A DNA stretch of 64,000 nucleotides from Rhodanobacter sp. B05 (GCF_002001085.1 NZ_MUNU01000008.1:1-64000), one strand, 5' to 3'; positions 29,935 to 40,500 are shown, counted from the stretch's first letter. Notes: a model not told the origin generated them from the sequence alone. Numbers and translations are program-made.

Positions 29935-30027
29935 GAGTGAGGGAAGAGGAGTGAGGAGTGAGAGAAGGGCGAACGTCGCCAGGCTCCTGTGCTCTCTCTC
30001 ACTCCTCACCCCTCTCCACTCACTTCT
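29935..30027. repeat. Purine-rich inverted repeat element between UPF0149 and pirin genes
   Basis: Left arm (about 29935-29965) is rich in GAGTGAGGAGTGAGAGA and the right arm (about 29994-30024) reads TCTCTCACTCCTCACCCCTC, roughly 28 bases of imperfect inverted symmetry around a 30-base centre. Shorter pieces of the same motif occur at 12383-12395. It may be a short mobile repeat or a transcription terminator. Confidence 0.55.
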
Positions 30028-30138
30028 CGCACTCTGCCGCTGTCGCCGCGGCGGAACGATCCGTTCCGGCCCGGGCACTTGGACAAGCCGGCGCACGGGG
30101 CCATCTTGGCGGGCAGTCATCCCTTATCGGAGCAAGCC

Positions 30139-30972
30139 ATGAGCGATCGCCACATCACCCGCCGCATCCGCGGCACCGACACCTCCGACGGCGCCGGCGT
30201 GAAGCTGAAGCGCATCATCGGCCAGCCGGGGCTGGACATGCTCGACCCGTTTCTGCTGCTGGACGAGTTCCGCTCCGACCAGGCCGGCGACTACATCGCC
30301 GGTTTCCCGGAGCACCCGCATCGCGGCTTTGAAACCGTGACCTACATGCTCGCCGGCCACATGCAGCATGGCGACAACCACGGCAACCGCGGCGATCTGG
30401 TGCCCGGCAGCGTGCAGTGGATGACCGCCGGTCGCGGCATCGTGCATTCGGAAATGCCGCAACAGGAAGACGGCCTGATGTGGGGCTTCCAGCTGTGGGT
30501 GAACCTGCCGGCGAAGGACAAGATGACCGCGCCGCGCTACCAGGACATCGGTCCCGAGCGGATCCCCGTGGTGCATCCGGCCGACGGCGTCGAAGTGAAG
30601 GTGATTGCCGGCGAACTGGCCGGCGCCATCGGCCCGGTCGAAGGCATCGTCACCGCGCCGGTTTACCTGGACGTGAGCCTGCAGCCGGGTGCCGCACTGA
30701 CCCTGGATCTACCGATGGGCCACTACGGTTTCGCGTACGTGTTCGAAGGCGAATCGGCCCTGGTCGGCGGTGAACGCCTGCATCGCAGCGAGCTGGGCGT
30801 GCTGTCCGATGGCGAGCACTTGCAGTTGACCGGCGACGACAAGGCCTCGCGCCTGCTGATCGTGGCCGGCCAGCCATTGCAGGAGCCGGTGGCGCGCTAT
30901 GGCCCGTTCGTGATGAACACCCAGGCGCAGATCCACGAAGCAATCGCCGATTTCAGGGCCGGCCGGTTTTAA
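30139..30972 (+). CDS. Pirin family protein
   Basis: A 277-residue double-cupin protein. The metal-binding first cupin shows PEHPHRGFETVTYMLAGHMQHGD and the conserved GSVQWMTAGRGIVHSEMP. Pirins bind iron, and some bacterial members oxidise quercetin; the substrate here is not known. GGAG precedes the ATG at 30139; an earlier in-frame start lies in the upstream repeat and was excluded. Confidence 0.9.
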   Translation: MSDRHITRRIRGTDTSDGAGVKLKRIIGQPGLDMLDPFLLLDEFRSDQAGDYIAGFPEHPHRGFETVTYMLAGHMQHGDNHGNRGDLVPGSVQWMTAGRGIVHSEMPQQEDGLMWGFQLWVNLPAKDKMTAPRYQDIGPERIPVVHPADGVEVKVIAGELAGAIGPVEGIVTAPVYLDVSLQPGAALTLDLPMGHYGFAYVFEGESALVGGERLHRSELGVLSDGEHLQLTGDDKASRLLIVAGQPLQEPVARYGPFVMNTQAQIHEAIADFRAGRF

Positions 30973-30974
30973 TC

Positions 30975-31262
30975 AAGAAGCGCGCTTCTTGCGTTTGCTC
31001 CCTCTCCCTTCGGGAGAGGGTTGGGGAGAGGGTGCGCTCTGGTATCGAAGCCGATGCGGAGCGGCTTTGGAAGATTAGCTGCAGGCCCACCAGATCTCCC
31101 TTTGGGGCGACCATCGGAGGGGATTGTGGTTGAGGATGGCCGCTTACGTGCTGCTTTCAACAAAGCGTGCTTCGCATGAGCAGCGTTGGATCCGTGAACC
31201 CTCACCCCAACCCTCTCCCAAAGGGAGAGGGGGCAAATGCGAAGAGCGCGATTTCTCATTGA
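30975..31262. repeat. Composite inverted pair of CCCTCTCCC elements
   Basis: The left copy (about 30975-31041) and the right copy (about 31178-31262) are in opposite orientation, each with the inner hairpin CCCTCTCCC/GGGAGAGGG and an outer GCGTTTGCTCC-type end. Between them lie about 135 bases of unique sequence. Arms are long enough to be a MITE-like element of about 290 bp. This nearly fills the 297-base gap between the pirin gene and the ABC permease gene. Confidence 0.65.
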
Positions 31263-31269
31263 AGCAGCA

Positions 31270-32091
31270 TCACCCCTTCACGCTGCCCAGCAACAGCCCT
31301 TGCAGGTAATGCCGCTGCAGCGCCAGGAACAGCAGCAGCACCGGCAGCACGGTGACCACCGAGCCGGCCATCATCAGCTCGGTGTCCTCGCTGTGTTCGC
31401 GCGCCAGCGAGGCCAGCGCCAGCGGCAAGGTGTAGTGCTCCTGGCCGGTCAGCACGATCAGCGGCCACATGAAATCGTTCCACGCGGCGAGGAAGGTGAA
31501 CACGGTCAACGTCACCATCACCGGCTTCAGCAACGGCAGCACGATCTGCACGAAGATGCGCCACTCGCCGGCACCGTCGATGCGCGCCGCCTCCAGCAGT
31601 TCGTCCGGCACGCTGCGGGCGTATTCGCGCACCAGGTAGATGCCGAAGATGGTCGCCATGCCCGGCACGATCACGCCGGCATAGCTGTTGACCAGGCCCG
31701 CGTATTTCAGCAGCAGGAACAGCGGCAGCATCGCCACCTGGGCCGGCACCACCAGCGCGCCGATGAGTGCCTGGAACAACCGCTCGCGGCCGGCGAAGCG
31801 CAACTTGGCGAAGGCATAGCCGGCCATCAGGTTGCAGACCAGTGCGAACAACGCGATCGCGCTGGAAATGAACAGACTGTTGAGCACGTAGCGGCCCATG
31901 CCGGCGTGGGCGAACAGCTCGCGGTAATTGCCCAGCGTGGGGTGCGCCGGCAGCAGCGGTGGCGGCAGCGAACTGGCTGCGCCCGGTGCCATGAACGACA
32001 CCGACAGCATCCACAGCAGCGGCAGTACGGCAACCGCGGCGCCGCCGAACAGGGCGCCGTTGACCAGCCAGCGTGCGAGGCGCGGACTCAT
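31270..32091 (-). CDS. Carbohydrate ABC transporter permease (MalG type)
   Basis: A 273-residue inner-membrane protein with six predicted helices. The EAA loop EAARIDGAGEWRIFVQIVLPLLKP contacts the ATPase, and the start MSPRLARWLVNGALFGGAAV fits the second permease of CUT1 sugar importers. ATGA overlap joins it to the upstream permease gene. It is last in the halogenase-GH144-binding protein-permease-permease run. Confidence 0.92.
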   Translation of the reverse strand: MSPRLARWLVNGALFGGAAVAVLPLLWMLSVSFMAPGAASSLPPPLLPAHPTLGNYRELFAHAGMGRYVLNSLFISSAIALFALVCNLMAGYAFAKLRFAGRERLFQALIGALVVPAQVAMLPLFLLLKYAGLVNSYAGVIVPGMATIFGIYLVREYARSVPDELLEAARIDGAGEWRIFVQIVLPLLKPVMVTLTVFTFLAAWNDFMWPLIVLTGQEHYTLPLALASLAREHSEDTELMMAGSVVTVLPVLLLFLALQRHYLQGLLLGSVKG

Positions 32092-32966
32092 GCCGGCTCC
32101 CCGCGTCGTGCCAGGCGCAGCAGCCCGATGGTGATCGCCAGGATGACGCCGAACAGCAGGAACGCGACCGCCGAGGCCACCCCCATGTTCCACCATTTGA
32201 AGCCGTCGTCGTACATCAGGTACAGCACGCTGACCGTGCTCTGCAGCGGGCCGCCTTCGGTCATCACGTAGGGTTCGGCGAACAGCTGGAAATAGCCGGC
32301 CACGGTAAGCACCATCACCAGCAACATGGTCGGTTTGAGCATCGGCAGGGTGATGTGCCAGAACTGCCGCGGTGCCGAGGCGCCGTCGATGCGCGCCGCC
32401 TCGTACAGCTCCGGCGGGATCGCCTGCAGCCCGGCCAGCAGGATGATCATGTTGTAGCCGAAGTTCTTCCACACCGCGAACGCGATGATCGTCGGCATCG
32501 CCCAGTGCGGATCGCCGAGCCAGTCGACCGGATGCAGGCCAAGCTCGGCCAGGCCGTAGTTCACCAGCCCGTACTTGGTATTGAACAGGTAGCGCCAGAT
32601 CACCGCCACCGCCACCACCGTGGTCACCACCGGAGCGAACAGCGCGGTGCGATAAAATGGCTTGAGTCGTGCGAGCGGTGAGTTCAGCAGCAACGCCGCG
32701 CCCAGCGACGCGCCGATCGACAGCGGCACGCCGATCGCCACGAAGTAGAAAGTGTTGCCCAGCGCCGACCAGAACAGCGGTCGCTGCAGCAAGCCCCAGT
32801 AATTGTGCAGACCGACGAAGCGCAGGTTGCGGATATCCGCCAGCGCGTAAAGGTCGTAGTCGGTCAGGCTGAGTCCCAGTGCGCCGATCACCGGCAGCAC
32901 GAAGAACACGCCCAGCACCAGCAGCGCCGGCGCAAGGAACAGCCATGCCGTGCGCGAGCGATTCAT
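32088..32966 (-). CDS. Carbohydrate ABC transporter permease (MalF/UgpA type)
   Basis: A 292-residue permease with six helices (first AWLFLAPALLVLGVFFVLPVIG) and the EAA loop YEAARIDGASAPRQFWHITLPMLKP. It pairs with the downstream MalG-type permease; both overlap by four bases. The ATPase is not in this run and is expected to be the one at 45.8-46.9 kb. Confidence 0.92.
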   Translation of the reverse strand: MNRSRTAWLFLAPALLVLGVFFVLPVIGALGLSLTDYDLYALADIRNLRFVGLHNYWGLLQRPLFWSALGNTFYFVAIGVPLSIGASLGAALLLNSPLARLKPFYRTALFAPVVTTVVAVAVIWRYLFNTKYGLVNYGLAELGLHPVDWLGDPHWAMPTIIAFAVWKNFGYNMIILLAGLQAIPPELYEAARIDGASAPRQFWHITLPMLKPTMLLVMVLTVAGYFQLFAEPYVMTEGGPLQSTVSVLYLMYDDGFKWWNMGVASAVAFLLFGVILAITIGLLRLARRGEPA

Positions 32967-34270
32967 CGCCGTGCACCGTGCGCGTGGTCGAGCATCCAGC
33001 GGCGCTTCTCCAGGATCGCGTCGGCGCGCCGGTCCATTTCGGCCGCCGCCTGGTCCACCGTCAGCTCGCCATGCGCGGCCTGCGCCGCGACCAGCTGCAT
33101 CTCGGTGACGATGCGCTCCCATTCCGGCACCGCCGGGGTCGGCTTGACCCGTTCCAGCTGGTCGCGGAACGCCTGCACCGCGGGATCGTTGCGCAAGGCG
33201 TCGCCCTGCCACGCCGAGCGGCGCGGCGGCATGTCGCCCAGCAGGCGGTAGAACTGCTGCTGCACCTGGGGTCTGGACAGGTACTGGATCAGCAGCCAGG
33301 CCTGCGCCTTCTGCCGCGAGTGACGGAAGATCACCAGGCTGGAGCCGCTGGCGATGCCCGCGCCGGGGCCGTGCGGACCGGGCAGCGGCGCGGTCGCCCA
33401 TTCGGCCTGCTGCGATGGCGCCAGGCGATGGCGGAATTCGCCGATGTTCCACGGCCCGGAGAAATAGAACGCGTACACGTCGCGACCAAACTCGGTCCAC
33501 GGGTTGGGTACCTCGGTATTCGCCAGCAGCGGCGCCTCGTGCCGTTTGAAGATGTCGACGTAGAACCCCAGCGCCTGCTTGAAGCCGGCGCTCTCGAAAT
33601 TGCCGTAGCGGCCGCCATCGCGCAGCAGCGGCTCGTCCTGCTGCAGCGCCAGCGACAGCAGCTGCTCGAACTCGTTGGTCGGCAGCAGGATCGCGTAATG
33701 ATCTGGTGCGGCGTGCGCCTGCAACGCCGCCATTTGCCGGGACCATTCGGCCCAGTCGCGCGGCGGCGCTTCGAAGCCGGCCGCCTTGAGCAGATCCTTG
33801 CGATAGAACAGCAGCCGCGTGTCGACGTACCACGGAATGCCATACAACGTTCCGTCGATGCGGTTGGTGGCCCAGATGCCGGCGAAGTAGTCGGCCGGCT
33901 GCACCACGCTGGAGTGATCCACGTACGGTTGCAGCGGCTCAAGCGCATGCAGCGCCCGCAATTCGGCGATCCAGGTGTTGCCCAGCTGGGCCACGTCCGG
34001 CGTGGTGTTGCCGGCGATCGCGGTCAACAGCTTCTGGTGCGCCGCCTTCCACGGCAGCTCCTGCACATCGACATGGATGTCCGGGTGCTCGCGCTCGAAC
34101 GCCGGGATCAGCTGCGCCACCGCCTCGCCTTCGCGGCCCATCGCCCAGAACACCAGCGTATTCCGATCGTCCTGCCGACTGCGGCAGGCGGCCACGCTCG
34201 CCAGCGCGCCTACCAGCAGCAGCGCCGCGCCCAGGCGCGCCACCGCCGCCGGTCGGCAGCGCCATCTCAC
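32963..34270 (-). CDS. Sugar-binding lipoprotein/periplasmic protein of ABC importer
   Basis: A 435-residue extracellular solute-binding protein of family 1. It begins with a GTG that overlaps the previous stop (GTGA), giving VRWRCRPAAVARLGAALLLVGALASVAAC, a signal with lipobox VAAC, then NTLVFWAMGREGEAVAQLIPAFEREHPDIHVDVQELPW and the later GIPWYVDTRLLFYRKDLL, both typical of sugar-binding proteins. Sugar identity is inferred from the neighbouring glucanase: probably beta-glucan oligosaccharides. ATGA overlap with the permease gene. Confidence 0.9.
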   Translation of the reverse strand: MRWRCRPAAVARLGAALLLVGALASVAACRSRQDDRNTLVFWAMGREGEAVAQLIPAFEREHPDIHVDVQELPWKAAHQKLLTAIAGNTTPDVAQLGNTWIAELRALHALEPLQPYVDHSSVVQPADYFAGIWATNRIDGTLYGIPWYVDTRLLFYRKDLLKAAGFEAPPRDWAEWSRQMAALQAHAAPDHYAILLPTNEFEQLLSLALQQDEPLLRDGGRYGNFESAGFKQALGFYVDIFKRHEAPLLANTEVPNPWTEFGRDVYAFYFSGPWNIGEFRHRLAPSQQAEWATAPLPGPHGPGAGIASGSSLVIFRHSRQKAQAWLLIQYLSRPQVQQQFYRLLGDMPPRRSAWQGDALRNDPAVQAFRDQLERVKPTPAVPEWERIVTEMQLVAAQAAHGELTVDQAAAEMDRRADAILEKRRWMLDHAHGARR

Positions 34271-35733
34271 GGTGGCGTCACCGGTTGTTCCAGCCAGCCG
34301 CCGGTGAAGCCGGCCCGCTGCAACCCTTTGCGAATGTACGGATTGCGCCGCATCACCCTCCACACGAAATCGCTGCGCCAGTTCTCGATCATCAGCACGA
34401 TCGGGCCCTGATCGATGCCCAACTCCTCGGTGTCGACCCAGCCCAGTCCTGGCACCAGCTTGCCGGTACGCAAGCGAGTGTGGACATGAAAGCTCGGATT
34501 GAAAGCATCGACGAATCCGTACTCGTTGTAGATGTACTTGCCATAGCGTTGCTTCATTTCGGTTAGCGCAGGTATCACGATTTCCGGCGCGAACGCGATC
34601 GAGCCGCCTGCTGCGGTCGGTGCCAGGGTGCCGTCGTCGCGGATGTAGTCGAGACCGGCACCACGGGCGGAATAGCCCTCAAATTCACGTTCGCCGTCGA
34701 CGCTTTGTACCTTGAAGTCGCCGGGTCCGTTGCTGGCGGTCAGGCCCCAGACGTTCGCGCCGTAACCGGTCCATTTGCCCGGGTTGGCAATCGCATAATT
34801 GCGCTGGCTGAGGGTGGCGCGGCGGCTGTTCTCGAAATAGTCCAGGTTGTGCCGGCGGTTCCAGTCGTCGCGGATGCCGCGGAAGTCGATCCAGGTCTGG
34901 CTGTACTGGTGGCCGAACATCGGCGCAAAGGTGAGAAACGTCTGTCCGTAGAAACGGCCCCAGCTCAGATCGTTGGTCGATGTCCATGCCTTCCACGCAT
35001 CGGCGCTCACCGGGTGCGTGGGCGAGCCGAGCGCGAGCACGTAGACCAGCATGCCTTCGTTGTAACCCTTCCAGTCGGCCGGGATGAACTTGCCGCCTGG
35101 GGTCCAGCCCATGCTGATCAGCGGCGCGCGGGGCTGCATCCAGGTCCAGTCAACATTGCGGTAGATGGTGTCGGCCAGCTGGCGGATCTCCTTTTCCTTC
35201 GGCGTGTCGCGGTCGTAATACGACTGTGCGAACAGCACGCCGCCAAGCAGCAAGGTGGTGTCGACGCTGGACAGCTCCACGTAGCGCATCGCGCGGTGGC
35301 CGGTCTTCATGTCGAGGAAGTGATAGAAGAAACCGTGGAAGCCGCTGGCGTCGTCTTCACTGTCGTTTTGTGGCGCATCCTTGAAGAAATGCAGCGTCGC
35401 CAGTGTCCTGTCCACCGCCTGCTCGCGCGTGATGTAGCCGCGTTCGACACCCACACCATAAGCCGTCAGGCCGAAACCCACCGCCGCAATGCTGGAAAAC
35501 GATTCTCCGGGGTAGTGATCGGGTATCAGCCCGGTTTTCGGATCGGCGCTATCCCAGAACCAGCGGAAGGTGCGGTGTTCGAGATCCGCCACCAGCGCCC
35601 GTTGCTGCGGCGAGGCAACGAACCGGCTCGGCGCGTCCTTCGCCAGTGCCGACGTCTGGACGCCTGCGCCGACAACCAGCAGAGCGACGAAGAGGGTGGA
35701 TTTAAACCGGTGAAAAAGATGATGCAGGGCCAT
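34267..35733 (-). CDS. Exported glucoamylase-like hydrolase (GH144-type, putative endo-beta-1,2-glucanase)
   Basis: A 488-residue protein with a signal peptide ending SALA and an (alpha/alpha)6-barrel of the glycoamylase-like family (Pfam PF10091, CAZy GH144). Recognisable pieces: LEHRTFRWFWDSADPKTGLIPDHYP, FSSIAAVGFGLTAYGVGVERGYITREQA, YNEGMLVYVLALGSP and WGLTASNGPGDF. Known GH144 enzymes cut beta-1,2-glucan to sophorose-type oligosaccharides, but PF10091 also contains uncharacterised members, so the linkage is an inference. It lies 38 bases after the halogenase-like gene and overlaps the binding protein gene by four bases. Confidence 0.82.
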   Translation of the reverse strand: MALHHLFHRFKSTLFVALLVVGAGVQTSALAKDAPSRFVASPQQRALVADLEHRTFRWFWDSADPKTGLIPDHYPGESFSSIAAVGFGLTAYGVGVERGYITREQAVDRTLATLHFFKDAPQNDSEDDASGFHGFFYHFLDMKTGHRAMRYVELSSVDTTLLLGGVLFAQSYYDRDTPKEKEIRQLADTIYRNVDWTWMQPRAPLISMGWTPGGKFIPADWKGYNEGMLVYVLALGSPTHPVSADAWKAWTSTNDLSWGRFYGQTFLTFAPMFGHQYSQTWIDFRGIRDDWNRRHNLDYFENSRRATLSQRNYAIANPGKWTGYGANVWGLTASNGPGDFKVQSVDGEREFEGYSARGAGLDYIRDDGTLAPTAAGGSIAFAPEIVIPALTEMKQRYGKYIYNEYGFVDAFNPSFHVHTRLRTGKLVPGLGWVDTEELGIDQGPIVLMIENWRSDFVWRVMRRNPYIRKGLQRAGFTGGWLEQPVTPP

Positions 35734-35771
35734 TGCAGAACCTCTTGCGTGTCATGTTTGCCATGGGCGGC

Positions 35772-37289
35772 TCAGACGCCAGGCGCCTTGCAGTAGCGAT
35801 CGATGAATGCCTGATGAGGCGGCATGGCGTCGACACACGAGGCAATCACCTGCTCGACGTGCGCGACAAACTCGTGCAGATCCTTCGGTGACATCTGGTC
35901 GACCGCGAAGTGATGGTTCTCGGGCATGATTCCCTGCCCCAGCATGGCCTGGACCCAACTCACCGGCCCGAAAAACTCCTCCCCGTTGCGGAAGAAGGCG
36001 CCGCTTTTCCTGAACAACGCAATCGTGTCCCGCAACGGTTCGGGGATATCCATGTTGCGGCAGTAATTCCAGTAGGGGCTGTCGTCGCGTTCGGTGGCGT
36101 AGTAATGCAGGATCAGGAAGTCGCGAACGCGTTCAAGCTCGAAACGTGACTGTGCGTTGTAGCGGTCGATCAGCACGTCACTGAAGTCCTGTTGCGGGAA
36201 AAGTGCGAGCAGGCGTGCGATGGCCGATTGCACCAGATAGATGCTGGTCGATTCGATCGGTTCGAGAAAACCGCTGGCCAGGCCAAGCGCCACCACATTC
36301 TTGTTCCAGAATTTCTTGCGCGTGCCGGAGGTGAAGCGCAGCAGTCGGGGATCGCCCAGCGGTTTGCCGTCGATATTCCTCAGCAAGGTGGCCGTTGCCT
36401 CGTCGTCGCTGATGTACTGGCTGGAATAGACGTGCCCGTTGCCGGTGCGGTTCTGCAGCATGATTCGCCATTGCCAGCCGGAGGGCTGCGCCGTGGCGCG
36501 TGTATACGGCGCCGGTGGGCCGACGCGCTCGCAGCCTACCGCGACGGCGCGATCGTTCTGCAGCCAGTGGGTCCAGTCTTCGTATCCGGTCTTGAGCGCC
36601 TGTTCGATCAGCAGGCCGCGAAAGCCCGAGCAGTCGATGAACAGCTCGCCACCGATCCTCTCGCCACTTTCCAGCACGACGGCATCGACGAAACCGTCAA
36701 GAGGACGAAGCACGGTTTCCTTGATCTTGCCTTCGGTTCGCCGCACGCCCTGCGCTTCGGCCAGACGGCGAAGGTATCGGCCGTACAGGCCGGCATCGAA
36801 ATGATAGGCGTAGGGGATATTTGCCAGTGGCGTGTTGGCGGGTGCGTCGACCGCCGACACCATGAACTTGCCGAGCGGCGCGGCCAGCGTGTTCAGCGAA
36901 TAGGCGCCGATATCCTTCGCGTGACCGGCCTTGAATGCCTTGAGCCAGTACTGGTGGAACGGCAGCGAGCCGAAATCCAGGCCGATGCGGGTCCCGAAGC
37001 CATGCACGTAGGAGTGTCCGATGCGGCTCCAGTCCACGAATCGCACGCCCAGCTTGAACGTGCCCATGGTCGATCGCACGAAGTCGGCTTCGTCGATGCC
37101 GAGCAACTGGTTGAACGTGGACAGATGCGGCACGGTAGCTTCGCCGACGCCGACGGTGCCGATTTCCTCGGACTCGATCAGACGGATCGAGCACTCGCGA
37201 CCAAGGCTTTTGCTCAGCGCCGCGGCAGCCATCCAGCCCGCGGTACCGCCGCCGACGATGACGATGTTCTTGATGCGATGGTCGGTCAT
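35772..37289 (-). CDS. Tryptophan-halogenase-like flavoprotein
   Basis: A 505-residue flavin-dependent protein. FAD motif GGGTAGW at residues 13-19, VGVGEATVP at 46-54, catalytic-type Lys79 in TFKLGVRF, and the halogenase box at 272-277 reading WQWRIM where the family has WxWxIP. Members beside TonB-dependent receptors are common in Caulobacterales and xanthomonads; their native substrates are unknown, and they may act on the receptor's cargo. It heads a run with the GH144, binding protein and permease genes. ATG at 37289 gives the clean [15 protein letters not shown] start. Confidence 0.88.
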   Translation of the reverse strand: MTDHRIKNIVIVGGGTAGWMAAAALSKSLGRECSIRLIESEEIGTVGVGEATVPHLSTFNQLLGIDEADFVRSTMGTFKLGVRFVDWSRIGHSYVHGFGTRIGLDFGSLPFHQYWLKAFKAGHAKDIGAYSLNTLAAPLGKFMVSAVDAPANTPLANIPYAYHFDAGLYGRYLRRLAEAQGVRRTEGKIKETVLRPLDGFVDAVVLESGERIGGELFIDCSGFRGLLIEQALKTGYEDWTHWLQNDRAVAVGCERVGPPAPYTRATAQPSGWQWRIMLQNRTGNGHVYSSQYISDDEATATLLRNIDGKPLGDPRLLRFTSGTRKKFWNKNVVALGLASGFLEPIESTSIYLVQSAIARLLALFPQQDFSDVLIDRYNAQSRFELERVRDFLILHYYATERDDSPYWNYCRNMDIPEPLRDTIALFRKSGAFFRNGEEFFGPVSWVQAMLGQGIMPENHHFAVDQMSPKDLHEFVAHVEQVIASCVDAMPPHQAFIDRYCKAPGV

Positions 37290-37438
37290 GATGGTCTGTA
37301 CTTTGCGGTGAAAAATGAAAGTTGGAACGATTGTCCGAGTATCCCGCAATTGAAAGCTTGGCGGTCACCGCAACGGCTATCGGCTGCGCGGTCTGGCAAG
37401 CGGGATGCGGAGCCGCCGGCGTCGTGATTCGCCATAGA

Positions 37439-37464
37439 GCAAGGCCCGCCGGAGCGGGCCTTGC
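37439..37464 (-). terminator. Hairpin after the TonB-dependent receptor gene
   Basis: GCAAGGCCCGC pairs with GCGGGCCTTGC around a four-base loop; the minus strand continues TCTATGGCG, so the T-tract is weak. It separates the receptor transcript from the halogenase-led run. Confidence 0.55.
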
Positions 37465-37505
37465 GAAACCACGATGTCGTCGCGGCGGTTCTTGTTGCCA
37501 ACCGG

Positions 37506-40500
37506 TCAGAACTTGATGTCCGCCGTCAGCTTGTAGGTGCGCGGCGTGCCATAGATGTTGCCGATCGGGTTGTAGTACGGGTTGTACTTGGCGCCATTGT
37601 AGGAGTCGATGGTATCGCTGTAGTTCTTGAAGTTGAGAATGTTCAGCGCATCGAAACGGATCTGCAACGCCAGGCCATGACCCAGCTCGAAGTTCTTGGT
37701 GGCCTGCAGGTCGATGTCGCGATAGCCATAAATCGGGCCGCCGAACAGGAACTTGCCGCCCTTCGGCGTACCGACCACCGGCCATGCCGCCGACATCTCC
37801 CCCTGTGCGCCGACCGAGTTGGGCCACAGGAAGCAGCATCCGATAGCCGCAACCGGGGTCGGTGTGGCCAGGGTCAGCTTGCCGGCGATGGTGATGCCCC
37901 ATGGCACATCGACCACGCCGGTCACGACCAGGCGGTGCTTGGCCACCGCACTGGAGGTTTCGAACGGATAATCCTTGATGCTGGGCAGATCGAATGCGTA
38001 GCCGTCCGAATACAACCGATTCTGGTTGGCGTGGGTGAAGGTGTACGCCACCGTTACGCCCCAGTGGCTTTCGCGGGTATAGGGCTTTTCTGCCGACACC
38101 AACAACTGGGTGTTGTGGGTGGTCTTGCCGTTGTCGAACAGGATCAGGCTGCCAATGCCCGGCACACCGGCACCACCCCACTGTGTATTGACGAAGTTCT
38201 CGTAGTTGTAGAACTTGCCGTTCGGGTAGCGGTTGCCCAGTTCGCCGATGATGCCGTTGTACTGGTTGATCCGCGCTACGGTGACACTGGTGTTCCAGTC
38301 GCCCAGCTTGTTGCGCATGCCAAGACTGAACTGGTCCGAGTAGGGCGCCTTGATGTTGTTGTTGAACATGTCCACTTCGCCGACACCACTGCCCAATCCT
38401 TGAAGATTGGCGGCGTTGAGGTATTTTGGATCCCACACGAAGCACTGCGTACCGTTTGCCTGGCCCGGGCCGCAACCATTGAGGGCTGTGGGGTTTTCGA
38501 AGTAGATCGATGGCTCGGATAACGCGTTCTTGCTGTTCTCCAGCGAGATCACGTCGAACAGGTTGCGATCGTAGGCGCGACCGGCGCCACCGAAGATCAC
38601 GTGCGCTTCGTCGCCATTGAGATCGTAGGAAAAGCCAAGGCGCGGTTGAATCTCGTTCTTCGGCGCCTTGCGGTTGTGGCCCGTGCTGGTGTAGTTCGCA
38701 ATGTTCACACCGCCCGCTGCCAGGCTTTGTGCATACGAATGGTTGATCGTCTCGTTGTTGAATGTGTACGTCGGTGCGTTGATGGCGTCGACGATGGATG
38801 GCAGGGTCTTGTAGTTGAGGAATTCCGGCGCTTCCTCGTAATCCCAGCGGACACCCAGATTCAGGGTCAGTTTGTCATTGACTGCCCAGTCGTCCTGGAT
38901 GTAGGCGCCGAACTGCTTGTCTTTCGAGATAGCCGTCAGCGGCAGGCCCGAATTCACCTTGCCGAATACGACTTGATACGGTGTTGCTTCCACACCGCTC
39001 GGGCTCACGTTGTAGAAGTAGTTCGCGCCATCCGAGCTGTCGCGATCACTCAAGGTGATTTCCTTGTACTTCACGCCCAGCTTGATCACGTGGTCGCCGT
39101 GCCAGTTCAGGTCATTGAAGGTGAGGTCGTCCTGAATGCCGTTGCCTTTTTGCGAGGCTTCGAAGTACTGACGCGGGTCCTGGCCGTTGATCAGCAGGAT
39201 GGTGGTACTCGGATTGCCCCACTGATATGTGGTGGCAGGGCTGTTGGTAATTGGCGAGGGCGTATCGAGCGTCTTCTCGTAGGTCCACAGCAGTTCATTG
39301 AACCAGGAATCCGTGCTGTGCTGCCAACGGCCATCAATGCGGGTGTCGTTGTTCTGGTAGTTGTAGTTGGCCGATGGTGCGGTCGTTACACCCGCACCGC
39401 TGACCTGAGTTTCCTTGCGGACCTTGGTGCTCAACTCGACGCGATCGCGGTCGGTGGGCTCCCAGTCGATCTTGCCGAAATACAGGTTTTCCTTGAACGG
39501 CAGGGAGCTTGGTCCCAGCTGCGACTGGACGGTGGCCGGCAGGAAGGAGTTGTACGGAACATTGTTATAGGAGCCAGTCGCTCCCGTCGTGGTGGTCGGT
39601 GTGCTGAAGGTCTTGCCTTCGTAGGTCAGGAAGAAGTGCAGCTTGTCCTTGATGATCGGGCCACCGATCGCGCCGCCGTATTCACGGCTGACCGAACGCG
39701 ACTTGTCATGAGCAGCGCTTTCGGCCGGCGTTTCCATGCGGTACTTGTCGCTGGTGAACGTGTCGAACACTTCGCCGTGGAATTCGTTGGTGCCGGACTT
39801 GGTATCGGCGGTGATCGCCGCGCTGGAGATCTGGTCGTATTCCGCCTTGTAGTTGGAGGTGATCACCTTGTACTGGCCGATCGCCAGCTGCGGGAACGGG
39901 TTGCCGAGATCGCCATCGTGGTTCGGACCGGCCTGGCCGCTGATGCCGCCGCCATGGATGTAGTTTTTCTGGCCGACACCGTCGATGTAAACGTTTACAT
40001 TACTGCTGGGCTGCGCCCCGCTCTGGATCGAGGTCTTGCCGCCCTTGTCGACAAAGACCATGCCCGGCACGGTGTCGGCGAATTCAAGGAAGTTGCGCGT
40101 GATCTGCGGCGTGGTGTTGATCTGATGCAGTGAAACGGTGCCACCGATTTCGGACGTCTTGACTTCCGTCAGGGTGGCGGCTGTCACCGTTACCCCGCTC
40201 AGCGTGGTCGCATTGGCTGCCGACGGAGCCGCGGTGGCCGCGGCAGCAAGATCCAGGGTGGCCGTCGATGCCACGGTGAGCGTGACCGTGTGTTCGGTAC
40301 CCGGTCCGGCATCGACCTGGTAGGTACCCGGTGGCAGTCCGACCAGCGTGTATCGGCCGTTCGTGTCCGCCTTGGTGCGGCGAGTTGCACCGGTGGCAAC
40401 GTTGCGTGCCGTGATGGTGCTGCTGGCGGCTGCTTTGCCGCGCAGGTTGGCGTTGGCGGTCTGCGCCCACGAAACTGTTGGCGCTATGGCGATAGTGGCC

